NCBI RefSeq assembly: GCF_011806525.1
Contig: NZ_JAAVKI010000004.1
Coordinates: 1 to 64,000, forward strand
From: Thalassospira sp. HF15
GTDB taxonomy: Bacteria; Pseudomonadota; Alphaproteobacteria; Rhodospirillales; Thalassospiraceae
Reading direction: 5' to 3'
Length of the DNA stretch: 64,000 nucleotides
The notes under the pieces: model-generated
Seen by the model: the letters and a program-made list of their open reading frames with translations, nothing else
Databases searched by the model: none
Told to the model about the DNA's origin: nothing
Program-made: the position numbers and the translations under genes
Shown: piece after piece, positions 10,527 to 19,111 of the stretch
Layout: each line of letters begins with the position of its first letter
How positions within the stretch are numbered: position 1 is the stretch's first letter

Positions 10527-11182
10527 CCCTCAACCCGATAGCCGACACCACGCACGGTCTTGATCACCTCTTTGCCAAGCTTGCGCCGAAGGCGGCTGAC
10601 ATAGACCTCAACCGTATTGCTTTCGATCTCCGCGCCAAATTCATACAGCGCTTCTTCAAGCTGGCGTTTGGACAAGGTCTGGCCCGGCCGTTTGACCATC
10701 TGATCAAACAGCGCCCACTCCCGCGATGTCAGGTCAATCTGCGCCCCATCGCGCAAAACGGACCGCCCGGCAAGGTCAACCTCGACCCCGCCATCAAGTT
10801 CCACAAACGGATTGGGATTGCCGCTATAACGCCGTGACACCGCCGCCAGGCGGGCCGAAAGCTCATTAAGGTCAAACGGCTTGACCAGATAATCATCCGC
10901 CCCGGCATTAAGCCCCTCGATCCGGTCCGAAATCTGATCCTGCGCGGTCAGGATAATGCACGGTGTCGCCGATCCACTGCGGCGCAAATCACGCAGCAGA
11001 TCAAGCCCCTTGCCATCTGGCAGGTTCAGATCGAGCAACAACACATCATAGTTGGTGCCGCGCAGCATGATCTCGGCATCGACCACGCTCGCACTGTGAT
11101 CCACCGCCTCGCCACTTGCCTGCAAATGATCGCGCACCGCGTCTGCCAGCATCAATTCATCTTCGACCAGAAGAATACGCAC
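10523..11182 (-). CDS. Response regulator, OmpR/PhoB family (QseB-like)
   Basis: 219 residues. The receiver domain has an acidic pair near the N-terminus, the phospho-acceptor D51 in 'DVLLLDLNLPDGKG', and a conserved lysine in 'DYLVKPF' near 100. A winged-helix DNA-binding domain follows, with 'TVEVYVSRLRRKLG' and a terminal 'TVRGVGYRV'. Translation starts at GTG (11180-11182), supported by a GAGG site five bases upstream; there is no ATG at this position. It is translationally coupled to the sensor kinase. The 161-bp divergent region towards the PepSY gene includes a GTTGT-N6-ACAAC inverted repeat at 11274-11289, a possible regulator site. Confidence 0.92.
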   Translation of the reverse strand: MRILLVEDELMLADAVRDHLQASGEAVDHSASVVDAEIMLRGTNYDVLLLDLNLPDGKGLDLLRDLRRSGSATPCIILTAQDQISDRIEGLNAGADDYLVKPFDLNELSARLAAVSRRYSGNPNPFVELDGGVEVDLAGRSVLRDGAQIDLTSREWALFDQMVKRPGQTLSKRQLEEALYEFGAEIESNTVEVYVSRLRRKLGKEVIKTVRGVGYRVEG

Positions 11183-11343
11183 CCCAACCTCATCCCGATG
11201 CTCCGCACAATCGGATCTGCCTAATCACGCTTCCTGACACCAAGCTGAACGCAATCGAAATCCGTTTCAGTTTGTTGTCAGGAAACAACGTCATAGTTCG
11301 GGCCGATCACGAAATTACCCCTATCTTATGAAGGATCCGAGCC

Positions 11344-11646
11344 GTGAAAAACACTGTTTTGAAGAAAGCTGTCTTTGGCATCTTTGCCACCACCTTGCTG
11401 GCGACCGCCTCCCTTGGCATGACCACGAACGCCGCACAGGCCAGTGACGACTACTGCAACGCCCCGAAATCCGAATGGCAGAGCATGGACGCGCTTAAGG
11501 AAAAACTCGCGGCCGATGGCTGGGATGTCCGCAAGATCAAGGAAGATGACGGCTGCTACGAAGTCTATGCCATCAAGGCCGATGGCAAAAAGGTCGAAGC
11601 CTATTTCAACCCGGCCACCTTCGAGCTCGTCAAGGAAGACGACTGA
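11344..11646 (+). CDS. Secreted PepSY-domain protein
   Basis: 100 residues. The first ~33 form a signal peptide (KK near the start, a hydrophobic core, then an A-Q-A cleavage site), so the mature protein of about 67 residues is periplasmic. The mature part, with 'LKEKLAADGWDVRKIKEDDGCYEVYAIKADGK', has the alternating strand pattern of a single PepSY domain, and contains two cysteines that could form a disulfide. PepSY proteins of this size are often encoded beside QseBC-like regulators and cytochrome b561 and are induced by metals or stress. Its molecular role is not established. It faces the regulator gene across a shared promoter region. Confidence 0.8.
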   Translation: MKNTVLKKAVFGIFATTLLATASLGMTTNAAQASDDYCNAPKSEWQSMDALKEKLAADGWDVRKIKEDDGCYEVYAIKADGKKVEAYFNPATFELVKEDD

Positions 11647-11676
11647 TCTTTCTGTCGGTTGAGTGCGGCCTGACCC

Positions 11677-11944
11677 TAGAGCACGTCGCGTTTAATCTGC
11701 ACCATTTTGCCGGAGACAGCCTTCTGTAGCGCAAGGAAAGAACCGCAGAGCGTAGCCGGGCTACGGTCAAGGATCTTGACGCTGTGGGGCGGAAGGCTGT
11801 CCCGGCCCGAAGGGTTTGATTTTGGCGACGTTTCGCGGCGTTACACCGCTTGACCGATGCCTCGCATCGCTCTGCACGCTGTGCCTTGCCAAACGGCTCG
11901 CCAAAAACAAACAGAATGATACAGATTAAACGCGACGTGCTCTA
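11677..11944. mobile_element. 268-bp MITE with perfect 23-bp terminal inverted repeats
   Basis: The stretch between the PepSY and cytochrome genes starts TAGAGCACGTCGCGTTTAAT and ends with its exact inverse complement. The 23-bp ends at 11677-11699 and 11922-11944 match perfectly. Both ends begin or finish with TA, compatible with a TA target duplication as used by IS630/Tc1-mariner elements. No transposase frame is present. The inside holds smaller palindromes, for example CGTAGCC-G-GGCTACG at 11752-11766. It is a non-autonomous element that has probably separated pepSY from the cytochrome gene, which may once have been adjacent. Confidence 0.8.
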
Positions 11945-12050
11945 ACTCTGTCCCCGACGCGTGCATGCCTGCCTGTATGCACGCCACCCGGTCAGGCCGC
12001 CTCGCCGAACCCGTTAACACGAATATCCCGCACCATCAGGAGCACGCATC

Positions 12051-12584
12051 ATGTCTGTCAAAGTCTGGGACCCGTTTGTCCGCCTGTTTCATTGGGGACT
12101 GGCGGCAAGTTTCGTCATCGCCTGGATCACCGCCGATGAATGGGACAACCTGCATGAATGGGCGGGCTACGCCGCAGGTGCCCTGATTGGCTTACGCCTT
12201 GTCTGGGGCCTGATCGGCACCCGCTATGCCCGCTTTACCCAATTCATCAAAAGCCCGTCGGCAACCTTGCAATATCTGCGCGATATCCTGTCTGGCAGCG
12301 AACGCCGCTATCTCGGTCACAACCCGGCCGGTGCGGCAATGATCATTGCCCTGATACTCGCCATGGGCGGCTGTGCACTGACCGGCTGGATGTACACCAC
12401 CAATATGTTCTGGGGATCCGAATGGGTGGAAGAAACCCACGAGGCGCTGGCAAACGGCCTGCTGTTCCTAGTCCTTCTGCACATCGGTGGCGTGATCCTT
12501 GCCAGCGTGCGCCATCATGAAAACCTAGTGCGCTCCATGGTCACCGGCCGCAAACGCCGCCCGGCAACAGACGATATCTCCTGA
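12051..12584 (+). CDS. Cytochrome b561 family membrane protein
   Basis: 177 residues, four hydrophobic helices, with histidines at the places expected for heme b ligation: 'RLFHWG' near residue 14, 'LHEWAG' near 36, 'EETHEAL' and 'LLHIGGV' near the end. This is the Ni,Fe-hydrogenase/b561-type fold that shuttles electrons across the inner membrane, often between quinol and a periplasmic acceptor. It is preceded by a GGAG ribosome site ('caggagcacgcatc') and followed by a strong terminator. Association with a QseBC-like system and PepSY protein is common and suggests joint regulation, though here a MITE lies in between. Confidence 0.85.
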   Translation: MSVKVWDPFVRLFHWGLAASFVIAWITADEWDNLHEWAGYAAGALIGLRLVWGLIGTRYARFTQFIKSPSATLQYLRDILSGSERRYLGHNPAGAAMIIALILAMGGCALTGWMYTTNMFWGSEWVEETHEALANGLLFLVLLHIGGVILASVRHHENLVRSMVTGRKRRPATDDIS

Positions 12585-12615
12585 CCCGAAAACTCTTTTG
12601 TCCCAACCACCTCAA

Positions 12616-12653
12616 GGCAACCGCGTCCACCCCTGGCCGGTTGCCTCTTTTTT
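12616..12653 (+). terminator. Rho-independent terminator after cytochrome b561
   Basis: GGCAACCG (12616-12623) pairs with CGGTTGCC (12638-12645) and is followed by TCTTTTTT. It ends the cytochrome transcript and separates it from the convergent low-GC module. Confidence 0.8.
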
Positions 12654-12661
12654 GTCAAAAG

Positions 12662-13825
12662 CTATTTTCGAACAACTAAGAAAATACCCAAAATGGCCAG
12701 CCCCGCCATCGTTAAGGATGACAGCCACAATCGCTGCTCTTCTTCTATGCTAAGGATCGGAATACCAAACAGAAAATCAATGATCGAAACGGCCGCCATC
12801 ACAAAAAGAAATAGCTCAATTGCCCGTTCATAGTTGCGGGTACGTTTCTTTTCCTTGGCCGTGACATAGCGCTCCATCAAATTGAATTTTCGATTGAGTT
12901 TTTCGATCTCTTCTTCGAGTTGGCTTGTTCGGATCATCTCTTTGAGAATTTTGTTCCCACGGGTCGAAATGGTTGACGACATCACCGAATAACCGCCCTC
13001 AACTGTACGCGACAGAAGGAACATAAAACTATCTAGGTCTTCGATGACGAACTTTTCCCGGAACACATCCTCGACAAGCCGACGGATTGCGTAACACTTG
13101 TTCCAGATCATCTGCAGTCTGACCTCAAGACAGCAAAGCATGCTGTCTATTTCAGCAAAGTCCTGTGCCCCGCCACGCACAAGACAACCGATAGATGCCC
13201 AAGTCACATAGACTTCGCTCCTTCTCGAAACATCGCAATCAACAATATCGTCAAAGAATTTCTGTTCGATGTCCTCCATGGCAAAAACCTCTTTTTCCGA
13301 GGCCCTTTCCATTGAAACATCATCAGCTTCAACAACAGACGGTTCGGACAGAACTTTCAGTTTCCGCGTCACATCCTCAGGTATGTCGAGCATGTCAGTC
13401 GACGCGACCCAATAACTGAAAGCGTAGCTCGGCCAAGAATATTTCCGATACCCATCTTCCGGAAGAAGTTCAGAAAGGACATCGCATAGAGGGTTGATAT
13501 CTTTATCTTTGCTAGTGACAGCATTGTTGACGTCATAGCGGTATTCGAGAATCTTGACAATATCGACCTCGCTAAGGACTGCCAGATCAAACCGCTTGCG
13601 AAGAACGAAACACGCACTTGTTTCTCCAAGGACAACCGTTATGTCATGCCCTTCTTTGGGACACTCAAACATCTTACTTTGGCTGCCAATGATCTTGGCG
13701 AAGGCCTTTGTGTAGAATGCATCATCCGTTGCCACCCACTTGTTCTCGACTTTGTCGAGAACACCAATTTTCGTAAGCTTACGAAAGAATTCGACGGGTA
13801 CAACAGTGACACATTCAACAATCAC
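12662..13825 (-). CDS. Unknown protein with coiled coil and two C-terminal membrane helices
   Basis: Not recognised. 388 residues from a GTG start that overlaps the upstream hydrolase stop as GTGA, with an AAGGA site about 9 nt before. The frame continues 27 codons further, but those would lie inside the hydrolase gene. The large N-terminal part is soluble, with a short 'EFFRKLTKIGVLDKVENKWV' segment that could be a winged helix. A charged coiled coil (about 300-345) follows, then two hydrophobic helices separated by a short acidic turn. Both ends of the membrane hairpin would face the cytoplasm. G+C is clearly lower than the neighbours. The layout, a sensor-like soluble part plus a C-terminal membrane pair, resembles membrane-acting defence effectors, but this is inference. 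Confidence 0.6.
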   Translation of the reverse strand: MIVECVTVVPVEFFRKLTKIGVLDKVENKWVATDDAFYTKAFAKIIGSQSKMFECPKEGHDITVVLGETSACFVLRKRFDLAVLSEVDIVKILEYRYDVNNAVTSKDKDINPLCDVLSELLPEDGYRKYSWPSYAFSYWVASTDMLDIPEDVTRKLKVLSEPSVVEADDVSMERASEKEVFAMEDIEQKFFDDIVDCDVSRRSEVYVTWASIGCLVRGGAQDFAEIDSMLCCLEVRLQMIWNKCYAIRRLVEDVFREKFVIEDLDSFMFLLSRTVEGGYSVMSSTISTRGNKILKEMIRTSQLEEEIEKLNRKFNLMERYVTAKEKKRTRNYERAIELFLFVMAAVSIIDFLFGIPILSIEEEQRLWLSSLTMAGLAILGIFLVVRK

Positions 13826-14310
13826 TTGATCTGGTCCTTGCCGATGTAACGTTTCAATATCTTCAGCGCAGCATCGTGCAATTCTTGGCCACCATGACTT
13901 GCGCAATAACGCGATAGCACGACCGGCCTGATACCATGCTCAAATAAATCTACTGCGCATTTGGTGACGCAAATATCGGTGTCGATTCCACAAATATGAA
14001 CCTCATCGATACCCCGCTCTTTGAGAGAGCGCAGAAAACTCTCATCAACACAGGTGTAAACGTACTTATCAATGACTACACAGTTCTCAGGCACTTTCAC
14101 AGCAAGCTGTATATCGTCTGAGCCCGGCAAAAACCGGGTCCACCCCATAAATCTAACATACGGAGATTCTTCCCCAGCATTGATAAACCGGGTCGCATAT
14201 AAGTTGTCGTACTGACCAATCAGGTCCTGTACATCCGGGACGATGTGTTTTGTGTCATCGTTTACAAAGCCATTCTGTACGTCAACGACCAGAAGAGCAG
14301 GGTTGGACAT
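13822..14310 (-). CDS. Isochorismatase-fold cysteine hydrolase
   Basis: 162 residues. The family triad is visible: D10 in 'LLVVDVQNGF', K82 in 'VVIDKYVYTC' and the nucleophile C114 in 'GIDTDICVTKCAVDL'. Members hydrolyse amide or vinyl-ether bonds (nicotinamidase, isochorismatase, N-carbamoyl amidases). The start at 14308-14310 has a good GAGGTG site; an upstream in-frame ATG 13 codons earlier lacks one. It forms a translationally coupled pair with the coiled-coil membrane protein. Low G+C marks the pair as acquired. Because relatives act on nicotinamide, a link to NAD metabolism in phage defence is an appealing but unproven idea. Confidence 0.8.
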   Translation of the reverse strand: MSNPALLVVDVQNGFVNDDTKHIVPDVQDLIGQYDNLYATRFINAGEESPYVRFMGWTRFLPGSDDIQLAVKVPENCVVIDKYVYTCVDESFLRSLKERGIDEVHICGIDTDICVTKCAVDLFEHGIRPVVLSRYCASHGGQELHDAALKILKRYIGKDQIK

Positions 14311-14481
14311 CGTCACCTCAATCTTGGAAATAGTTATTCTGGTCCTCAAGATATCGTGCGATCAAACAGTTAGGCAACCACAGAAGCTGAGATTTTTCGC
14401 ATCAAACAGCTAATGCATCTGCTTTCGATTTTAACGTCGCAGGTGGAAAGGTGGGCGCAGGGGGCTCAGGAAAACCCGTTC

Positions 14482-15036
14482 TTATCGCGCAACAGGCTTG
14501 GCCGGGTTGCCGACAACCGTGGCCCCTGCCGCAACATCACGCGTCACCACAGCCCCGGCGCCAATGATCGCGTCATCGCCAATACTGATCCCGGGCAGGA
14601 TGATCGCCCCGCCACCGATCCAGACATTCTCGCCAATCGTCACGGGTCTGGCGATTTCAAGGTGCTGCTTGCGCAGCTCCGGATCGCGGTGATGATCGGC
14701 GCAATAGATCTGCACATTCGGGCCCAGCATCGAATGCCGCCCGATCTTCACGGGTGCTGTATCAAGGATCACGCAGCCGACATTCAAAAACACGTCCTCG
14801 GCCAAATGAATGTTGATGCCATAGGCACAATGAAACCGCGCCTCGATCCGAACGTCATCAGCACACTTTGCAAACAACGCCCGCAACTTCGGCCCGATAT
14901 TGCCGCGCTCAGCCGGATAGAGCACGCTGTGCTCATGACAGGCCTCAAGCGCACGATGGCGCAAGATGCTGATTTCCGGATCAAGGCAGGAATACCATTC
15001 ACCGGCCTGCATTTTTTCAAGTTCGGAGTGGGACAT
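14482..15036 (-). CDS. maa: Sugar O-acetyltransferase, maltose/galactoside type (LbH hexapeptide)
   Basis: 184 residues. The N-terminal Mac domain reads 'EKMQAGEWYSCLDPEI'. A left-handed beta-helix of hexapeptide repeats follows, including 'IGENVWIGGGAIILPGISIG' and 'IGAGAVVTRDVAAG', ending 'VVGNPAKPV'. The catalytic histidine is in 'CADHHRDPELR'. These enzymes move an acetyl group from acetyl-CoA to sugars such as maltose, glucose or galactosides. The frame extends 33 codons upstream, but the ATG at 15034-15036 fits the family start. The physiological substrate (maltose versus nodulation-type sugars) cannot be told. Confidence 0.85.
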   Translation of the reverse strand: MSHSELEKMQAGEWYSCLDPEISILRHRALEACHEHSVLYPAERGNIGPKLRALFAKCADDVRIEARFHCAYGINIHLAEDVFLNVGCVILDTAPVKIGRHSMLGPNVQIYCADHHRDPELRKQHLEIARPVTIGENVWIGGGAIILPGISIGDDAIIGAGAVVTRDVAAGATVVGNPAKPVAR

Positions 15037-15154
15037 GATGTTCAGGGACGTTGTTGGGAACGGACAACACGTTACGCCGGATTGGCGGTAACTGCAATCT
15101 GCACCGCCTGCCACTGACCACCCTGTCCCGCACAAGACCTGTCCTGTATCTACT

Positions 15155-16123
15155 TTATTTTCCCGTCACATGCGCCAGATCCGCACCATGGGTTGCCAAT
15201 GCATCACAGGCCCTTGTCCACACCAGATCATCCTCATCAAGCGCACTGCGCAGATAGGCCGCACTCATGCGCTGGGTCACGGCAAGGCGATCAGGATCTT
15301 CGTCATCGGTTTCCTTGGCATCATAACCGGCAACCCCGCCAAGCCCGTGCTTGCCGCCTTTCAGCGTCAGCAAAAAGTCAGAACCCGGGCTGCAATGGAA
15401 CGGGTCGGTATGCCATGCCGCCCCGCGTGTGGTCAGGTGCGGGTTGTTGTCCGCATCCCCCGCCACCACAAGGGTGCGCGTCGTCATATGGGAAAAATCG
15501 GGATTGAGTACCGTATAGTTTTCGCGCGCATGATCGCTGAGGCTATCGCCGCCATTGCCGGGTGCTGCCAGCAACACACCAACCTTGACCCTGGGCTCCT
15601 GCATATTGACATCCTGCGCATCCAGATCGGCCGTATCGGACAGGCGCGCACCCAGTAACATGCCCACCGTCTGCCCGCCAAGCGAATGCCCCACAGCTGC
15701 AATCCGGTCATGGTCCAAACGCCCGGCAAGGGTCGGCTGGGCTGCTTCGATCTCAGAAAGATGATCAATGATGTTTTTGAAATCCTCGACGCGCGACCGC
15801 CAGAAGAAAGGCGCGCCCGGCGCATCCGGCGCGAACCCGGCAACTTTCGAATTGCCATGCGTTGGCTGGATCACGACAAAGCCCTGCTCTGCGTAAAACT
15901 GCGCCAGCGGGCCATAGCCGTTCATCGACGGAATATAAAGCGACGGCCCATGCCCGTGCGACAGCAAGATGATCGGCAAGTTATCCCCCGCCGCCGGTGC
16001 GGTAATCCGCATTTCAATCGGTTGCGGACGGTCTGACACCGGCAACATCACCGGACAGATCGAAATCGCCGTAACCGCCTCGCGAAGCGGAATATGACGG
16101 GCACTGGTGATCAGATTATTCAT
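15155..16123 (-). CDS. Alpha/beta hydrolase (dienelactone/PAF-acetylhydrolase-like)
   Basis: 322 residues. The nucleophile elbow GHSLGG is in 'AAVGHSLGGQTVGMLLG'. An oxyanion segment 'LLSHGHG' is near residue 70, a likely acid is in 'VVAGDADNN', and a histidine is in 'GGKHGLGG'. No signal peptide is evident, so it is probably cytoplasmic. The start at 16121-16123 has AAGGAT eight bases upstream; two earlier in-frame ATGs have poorer sites. It is divergent from a TetR repressor across two strong operators, so it is almost certainly induced when that repressor binds a ligand, perhaps the ester substrate. Substrate unknown. Confidence 0.8.
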   Translation of the reverse strand: MNNLITSARHIPLREAVTAISICPVMLPVSDRPQPIEMRITAPAAGDNLPIILLSHGHGPSLYIPSMNGYGPLAQFYAEQGFVVIQPTHGNSKVAGFAPDAPGAPFFWRSRVEDFKNIIDHLSEIEAAQPTLAGRLDHDRIAAVGHSLGGQTVGMLLGARLSDTADLDAQDVNMQEPRVKVGVLLAAPGNGGDSLSDHARENYTVLNPDFSHMTTRTLVVAGDADNNPHLTTRGAAWHTDPFHCSPGSDFLLTLKGGKHGLGGVAGYDAKETDDEDPDRLAVTQRMSAAYLRSALDEDDLVWTRACDALATHGADLAHVTGK

Positions 16124-16181
16124 GGCAAACATCCTTGTTTTGCTTGGCGAAACCGCCGATTTCACCTATAAATCAACAAAC

Positions 16182-16226
16182 GGAACATTGTTCCTGTTGT
16201 CAATTCATATACGGAACACTGTTCCG
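16182..16226. promoter_or_regulatory. Tandem TetR operators in the hydrolase/tetR divergent promoter
   Basis: Two near-identical palindromes, GGAACATTGTTCC (16182-16194) and CGGAACACTGTTCCG (16212-16226), lie 30 bp apart (about three helical turns) between the hydrolase and its divergent repressor. This is a classic autoregulated TetR arrangement. Confidence 0.75.
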
Positions 16227-16302
16227 TTTAACAAGTGCGATTTTCAACACCCGGACTCTGTCCGCGCCCAAGAATTCTGACTTACTGTGGAAAAACAAAG
16301 AG

Positions 16303-16902
16303 ATGCAGGAAGATATTACCGGCACAAAAAAACGCATCCGTGCCGACGCGGCGCGCAATGAAGACGCCGTGCTTGAGGCCGCCAAGACGGTTTTTGCCAC
16401 CTCTGGCGTTGATGCGCCGGTGCGCAAGATTGCCAAAACCGCCGGGGTCGGTGTCGGCACGCTGTATCGTCGTTTTCCCAAACGAAGCGACCTGGTCGTT
16501 GCCGTGTTCAAGCGCGAAGTCGATGCCTGTGCGGCGGATGCCAAAACACTTGCCACGGACTACCCACCGGGCGAGGCCCTGTCGCGCTGGCTCCGCCGCT
16601 ATTGCCAGTTTATCGTGACGAAAAAGGGATTGGCATCTGCCCTTCATTCGGGCGACCCGGCCTTTGATGCCCTGCCCGACTATTTCCGCAGCAACTTTGA
16701 ACCCGCCCTTGAAAACCTGCTTTCTGCCGCTGCAAAGGCCGGCGAAGCCCGCTCGGATATCGATGCCTTTGATCTGCTGCGCGCGATCGGCAATCTGGCC
16801 AGCGCAGGCAGCAAATCAGCCGACACAGAGGGCATGGAACATACCTATCGCATGGTTGATCTGATGATTGATGGCCTGCGTCATGGCAAGCGCGCGGATT
16901 AA
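16303..16902 (+). CDS. TetR/AcrR family transcriptional repressor
   Basis: 199 residues. The N-terminal helix-turn-helix is seen as 'KIAKTAGVGVGTLYRRFPKRSDL', followed by an all-helical ligand-binding domain typical for repressors of this length. The start at 16303 is chosen because it lies just before the DNA-binding domain and has AAAGAG upstream; an open frame extends 56 codons further but would run through the operators. It likely represses itself and the divergent hydrolase. The ligand is unknown. The gene ends 3 bp before the stop of the convergent patatin gene. Confidence 0.85.
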   Translation: MQEDITGTKKRIRADAARNEDAVLEAAKTVFATSGVDAPVRKIAKTAGVGVGTLYRRFPKRSDLVVAVFKREVDACAADAKTLATDYPPGEALSRWLRRYCQFIVTKKGLASALHSGDPAFDALPDYFRSNFEPALENLLSAAAKAGEARSDIDAFDLLRAIGNLASAGSKSADTEGMEHTYRMVDLMIDGLRHGKRAD

Positions 16903-16905
16903 CGC

Positions 16906-17952
16906 TCAGACATAATCCGGCGCAAACTGCTCCAGATCAAGCGTCGGGCGTTCGCCAATATCCCCGCGATGCGCCTCAAGGAAGTGACCCGCGGCCTCGC
17001 GCCCCTTGTCACGCAGCATGGTCATGAAGTCCCATTCCGCATTCATCTTCGATGTGTGATCAAGCTCCAGCATCACGTCACTTGCAATCAGATGCATACG
17101 CATGGTGCCCCAACTGCTGGCCTCGCACTGATGGGGCGGCATGTCCTTGCGGATCACCGACATCATGCGCAGTTCCTTAACAAGGCTGCTGTTAAACGAA
17201 ATCTCGTTGAGCCGACTTGAAATCTCGTGCGAGGTTTTCGGGATGCCTGGCCGCTGCACCGGATTGATCTGCACCAGAACCGTGTCATTGGCCGAACATT
17301 CGCGCACCAGCGGACCAAGGCTGGGATTACCGGAATATCCCCCGTCCCAATAGGGCACACCATCAATCTCGACGGTCTTATAGATATTGGGCAAACAGGC
17401 CGAGGCAAGCAAAACATCAAGGCTGATATCGGGGTTACGGAACACCCGTGCCTGCCCGGTTTCAACATTGGTCGCGGTGATGAAAAGCTTGGTCGGGCTT
17501 TTGTTTAACAGATCAAAATCAACCACATCATCCAAAAGCCCCGCCAGCGGGTTATCCCCCACCGGGTTCAGGTCATAAGGCGAAAACAGCTTGGCCGACA
17601 TATCCAGCCACTGATACATCGGCGAATTGCCAAGCGACCAGTTACCAAACAAGACATCCATCGGGGACCGTTGCAGCGGGCTGAACCGCGCGGCTTCTGA
17701 TACCGCCGACCAGAACGCCTCCAGATCCTCGCGCGCACCGTCATATTTGCCCCTGGCAAAGCCCGACGTCACCACAGCCGCATTCATTGCACCGGCGGAG
17801 GTCCCAGAAATCGCCTCAAGCTCGATTTCCTCATCCTCAAGCAACCGGTCCAGAACACCCCAGGTAAACGCCCCGTGCGATCCCCCGCCCTGAAGGGCGA
17901 GATTGATGTTCTTGCGGTTGGAGCCCGCTGGTTTCTTCGCGTGATCGCTCAT
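16906..17952 (-). CDS. Patatin-like phospholipase
   Basis: 348 residues. The patatin signature is complete: glycine-rich oxyanion loop 'LQGGGSHGAF' (about 20-29), nucleophile S52 in 'GTSAG', and the catalytic aspartate in 'YWDGGYSGNP' near 208. Patatins use a Ser-Asp dyad to cleave acyl chains from phospholipids. There is no signal peptide, so it acts inside the cell or at the inner membrane, perhaps in lipid remodelling. Start at 17950-17952 has an AGGAGA site. Nothing in the context marks it as a phage-defence patatin: no nucleotide cyclase gene lies nearby. Confidence 0.88.
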   Translation of the reverse strand: MSDHAKKPAGSNRKNINLALQGGGSHGAFTWGVLDRLLEDEEIELEAISGTSAGAMNAAVVTSGFARGKYDGAREDLEAFWSAVSEAARFSPLQRSPMDVLFGNWSLGNSPMYQWLDMSAKLFSPYDLNPVGDNPLAGLLDDVVDFDLLNKSPTKLFITATNVETGQARVFRNPDISLDVLLASACLPNIYKTVEIDGVPYWDGGYSGNPSLGPLVRECSANDTVLVQINPVQRPGIPKTSHEISSRLNEISFNSSLVKELRMMSVIRKDMPPHQCEASSWGTMRMHLIASDVMLELDHTSKMNAEWDFMTMLRDKGREAAGHFLEAHRGDIGERPTLDLEQFAPDYV

Positions 17953-18054
17953 GCCATCTCCTGCGACAGGGTCATCAAGTACCCGCCATGATATGTCGCA
18001 AACGGCCCGCGCTGCCAGTCATGAAATCATAAATCGGGAAATCAGCCCCCTTCT

Positions 18055-18978
18055 TCAGGTCGAACCTTCTTCCGTCTTTTTCGGCTTCTCGGATGCTTTG
18101 CCGCCGGTGCCCTTGAGGTTGGCAACCTTGCCCAGCAAATCAAACCAGAACGGCGCACCTAAACTCATCGCCGCAATCGTGATCAGCCAGCCGATGATGG
18201 ACTTAAACCATTCCGCACCCGTGAAAAACGCCGCAATGTTTGCCGAAAAGCTCGGCTCTTTCCAGCCAATCGGAAACGATTTCAAACTGTCGAGATTGGT
18301 ACCTTCAAGTTCCGTTACACCTTCCTTGCCCGCGGCAACCGTCGCCTGCGCGGCAATCTCGGTCCGCAGCGCCTCATTGGTCCAAAGTTCTTCGGCAACA
18401 TGGATGGTACTGGCATTGGTCAAGATCACCACGACGGCCGAAATACCAAAGATGATCGCTTTGACCTTGCGCTTGTACCAACCCGAAATCCGGGTCATCC
18501 CCTCATCAAACCAGCTGGCCAGATTTTCCTGTAATTCAATGGCCGCCTTCTCCCCGTCGGTTACCAACGCCGTCAAAACGGCAGCAAGATCGTCATCATC
18601 CTTCTTGTCCGCAACATCGCCCCCCGCCCCTTGCGGCAGCTTGGCAATCAGATCGCGGACTTCGTCGGCCTTAAGGGAAACAAAGGATTTTCCGTCTTCA
18701 TTCTTTGCCAGAACTTCAAGCACCACGGTGCTCAATGTTTCAGGGGCGATATAGGACGGCAGTTTGTCCTTGCGCGACAGGTTTTTGATCAAAGGGTGGG
18801 CATATACCGCCTTGGCGTACTTGTCGCCCACCAGCCGCTTGATACCTTCCTCAAGATTGGTTGACCGCAAGCCAAAGAAACTCGCAACCCACTCCTGCGC
18901 CGCCGACGCCACCAAACTCAAAGTCACATAGAAAAAGATCAGCCCCAACGCGACATCAATCACCGGATGTTCAAACAT
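18055..18978 (-). CDS. Uncharacterised multi-span membrane protein
   Basis: 307 residues. An N-terminal hydrophobic helix (about 8-30) is followed by a long soluble part, two more hydrophobic segments (near 172-190 and 245-275), and a lysine-rich C-terminal tail. I recognise the pattern 'FYVTLSLVASAAQEWVASFFGLR' from conserved hypothetical proteins in many bacteria, but know no function. The G+C is like the core genome. It stands alone, with a ribosome site (GGGGGAC) before the start, and lies next to the SIR2-STAND insertion but on the other side of the duplicated LysR end. Confidence 0.65.
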   Translation of the reverse strand: MFEHPVIDVALGLIFFYVTLSLVASAAQEWVASFFGLRSTNLEEGIKRLVGDKYAKAVYAHPLIKNLSRKDKLPSYIAPETLSTVVLEVLAKNEDGKSFVSLKADEVRDLIAKLPQGAGGDVADKKDDDDLAAVLTALVTDGEKAAIELQENLASWFDEGMTRISGWYKRKVKAIIFGISAVVVILTNASTIHVAEELWTNEALRTEIAAQATVAAGKEGVTELEGTNLDSLKSFPIGWKEPSFSANIAAFFTGAEWFKSIIGWLITIAAMSLGAPFWFDLLGKVANLKGTGGKASEKPKKTEEGST

Positions 18979-19111
18979 CTCAAGTCCCCCCGAAACCTTC
19001 CCAAAGGCAGGGTGACGTTATATCAGATTTACATCATTGATTGAACAACCATGACCTCACACCAATCAATGGTGATCATGGCAGTGGGTCGCGCAGAAGG
19101 CAAAAAACCGC

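Noticed and set aside
16906..17952. Patatin gene as a CBASS effector
   Set aside because: No nucleotide cyclase or accessory genes nearby, core-like base composition, and the common housekeeping patatin layout.
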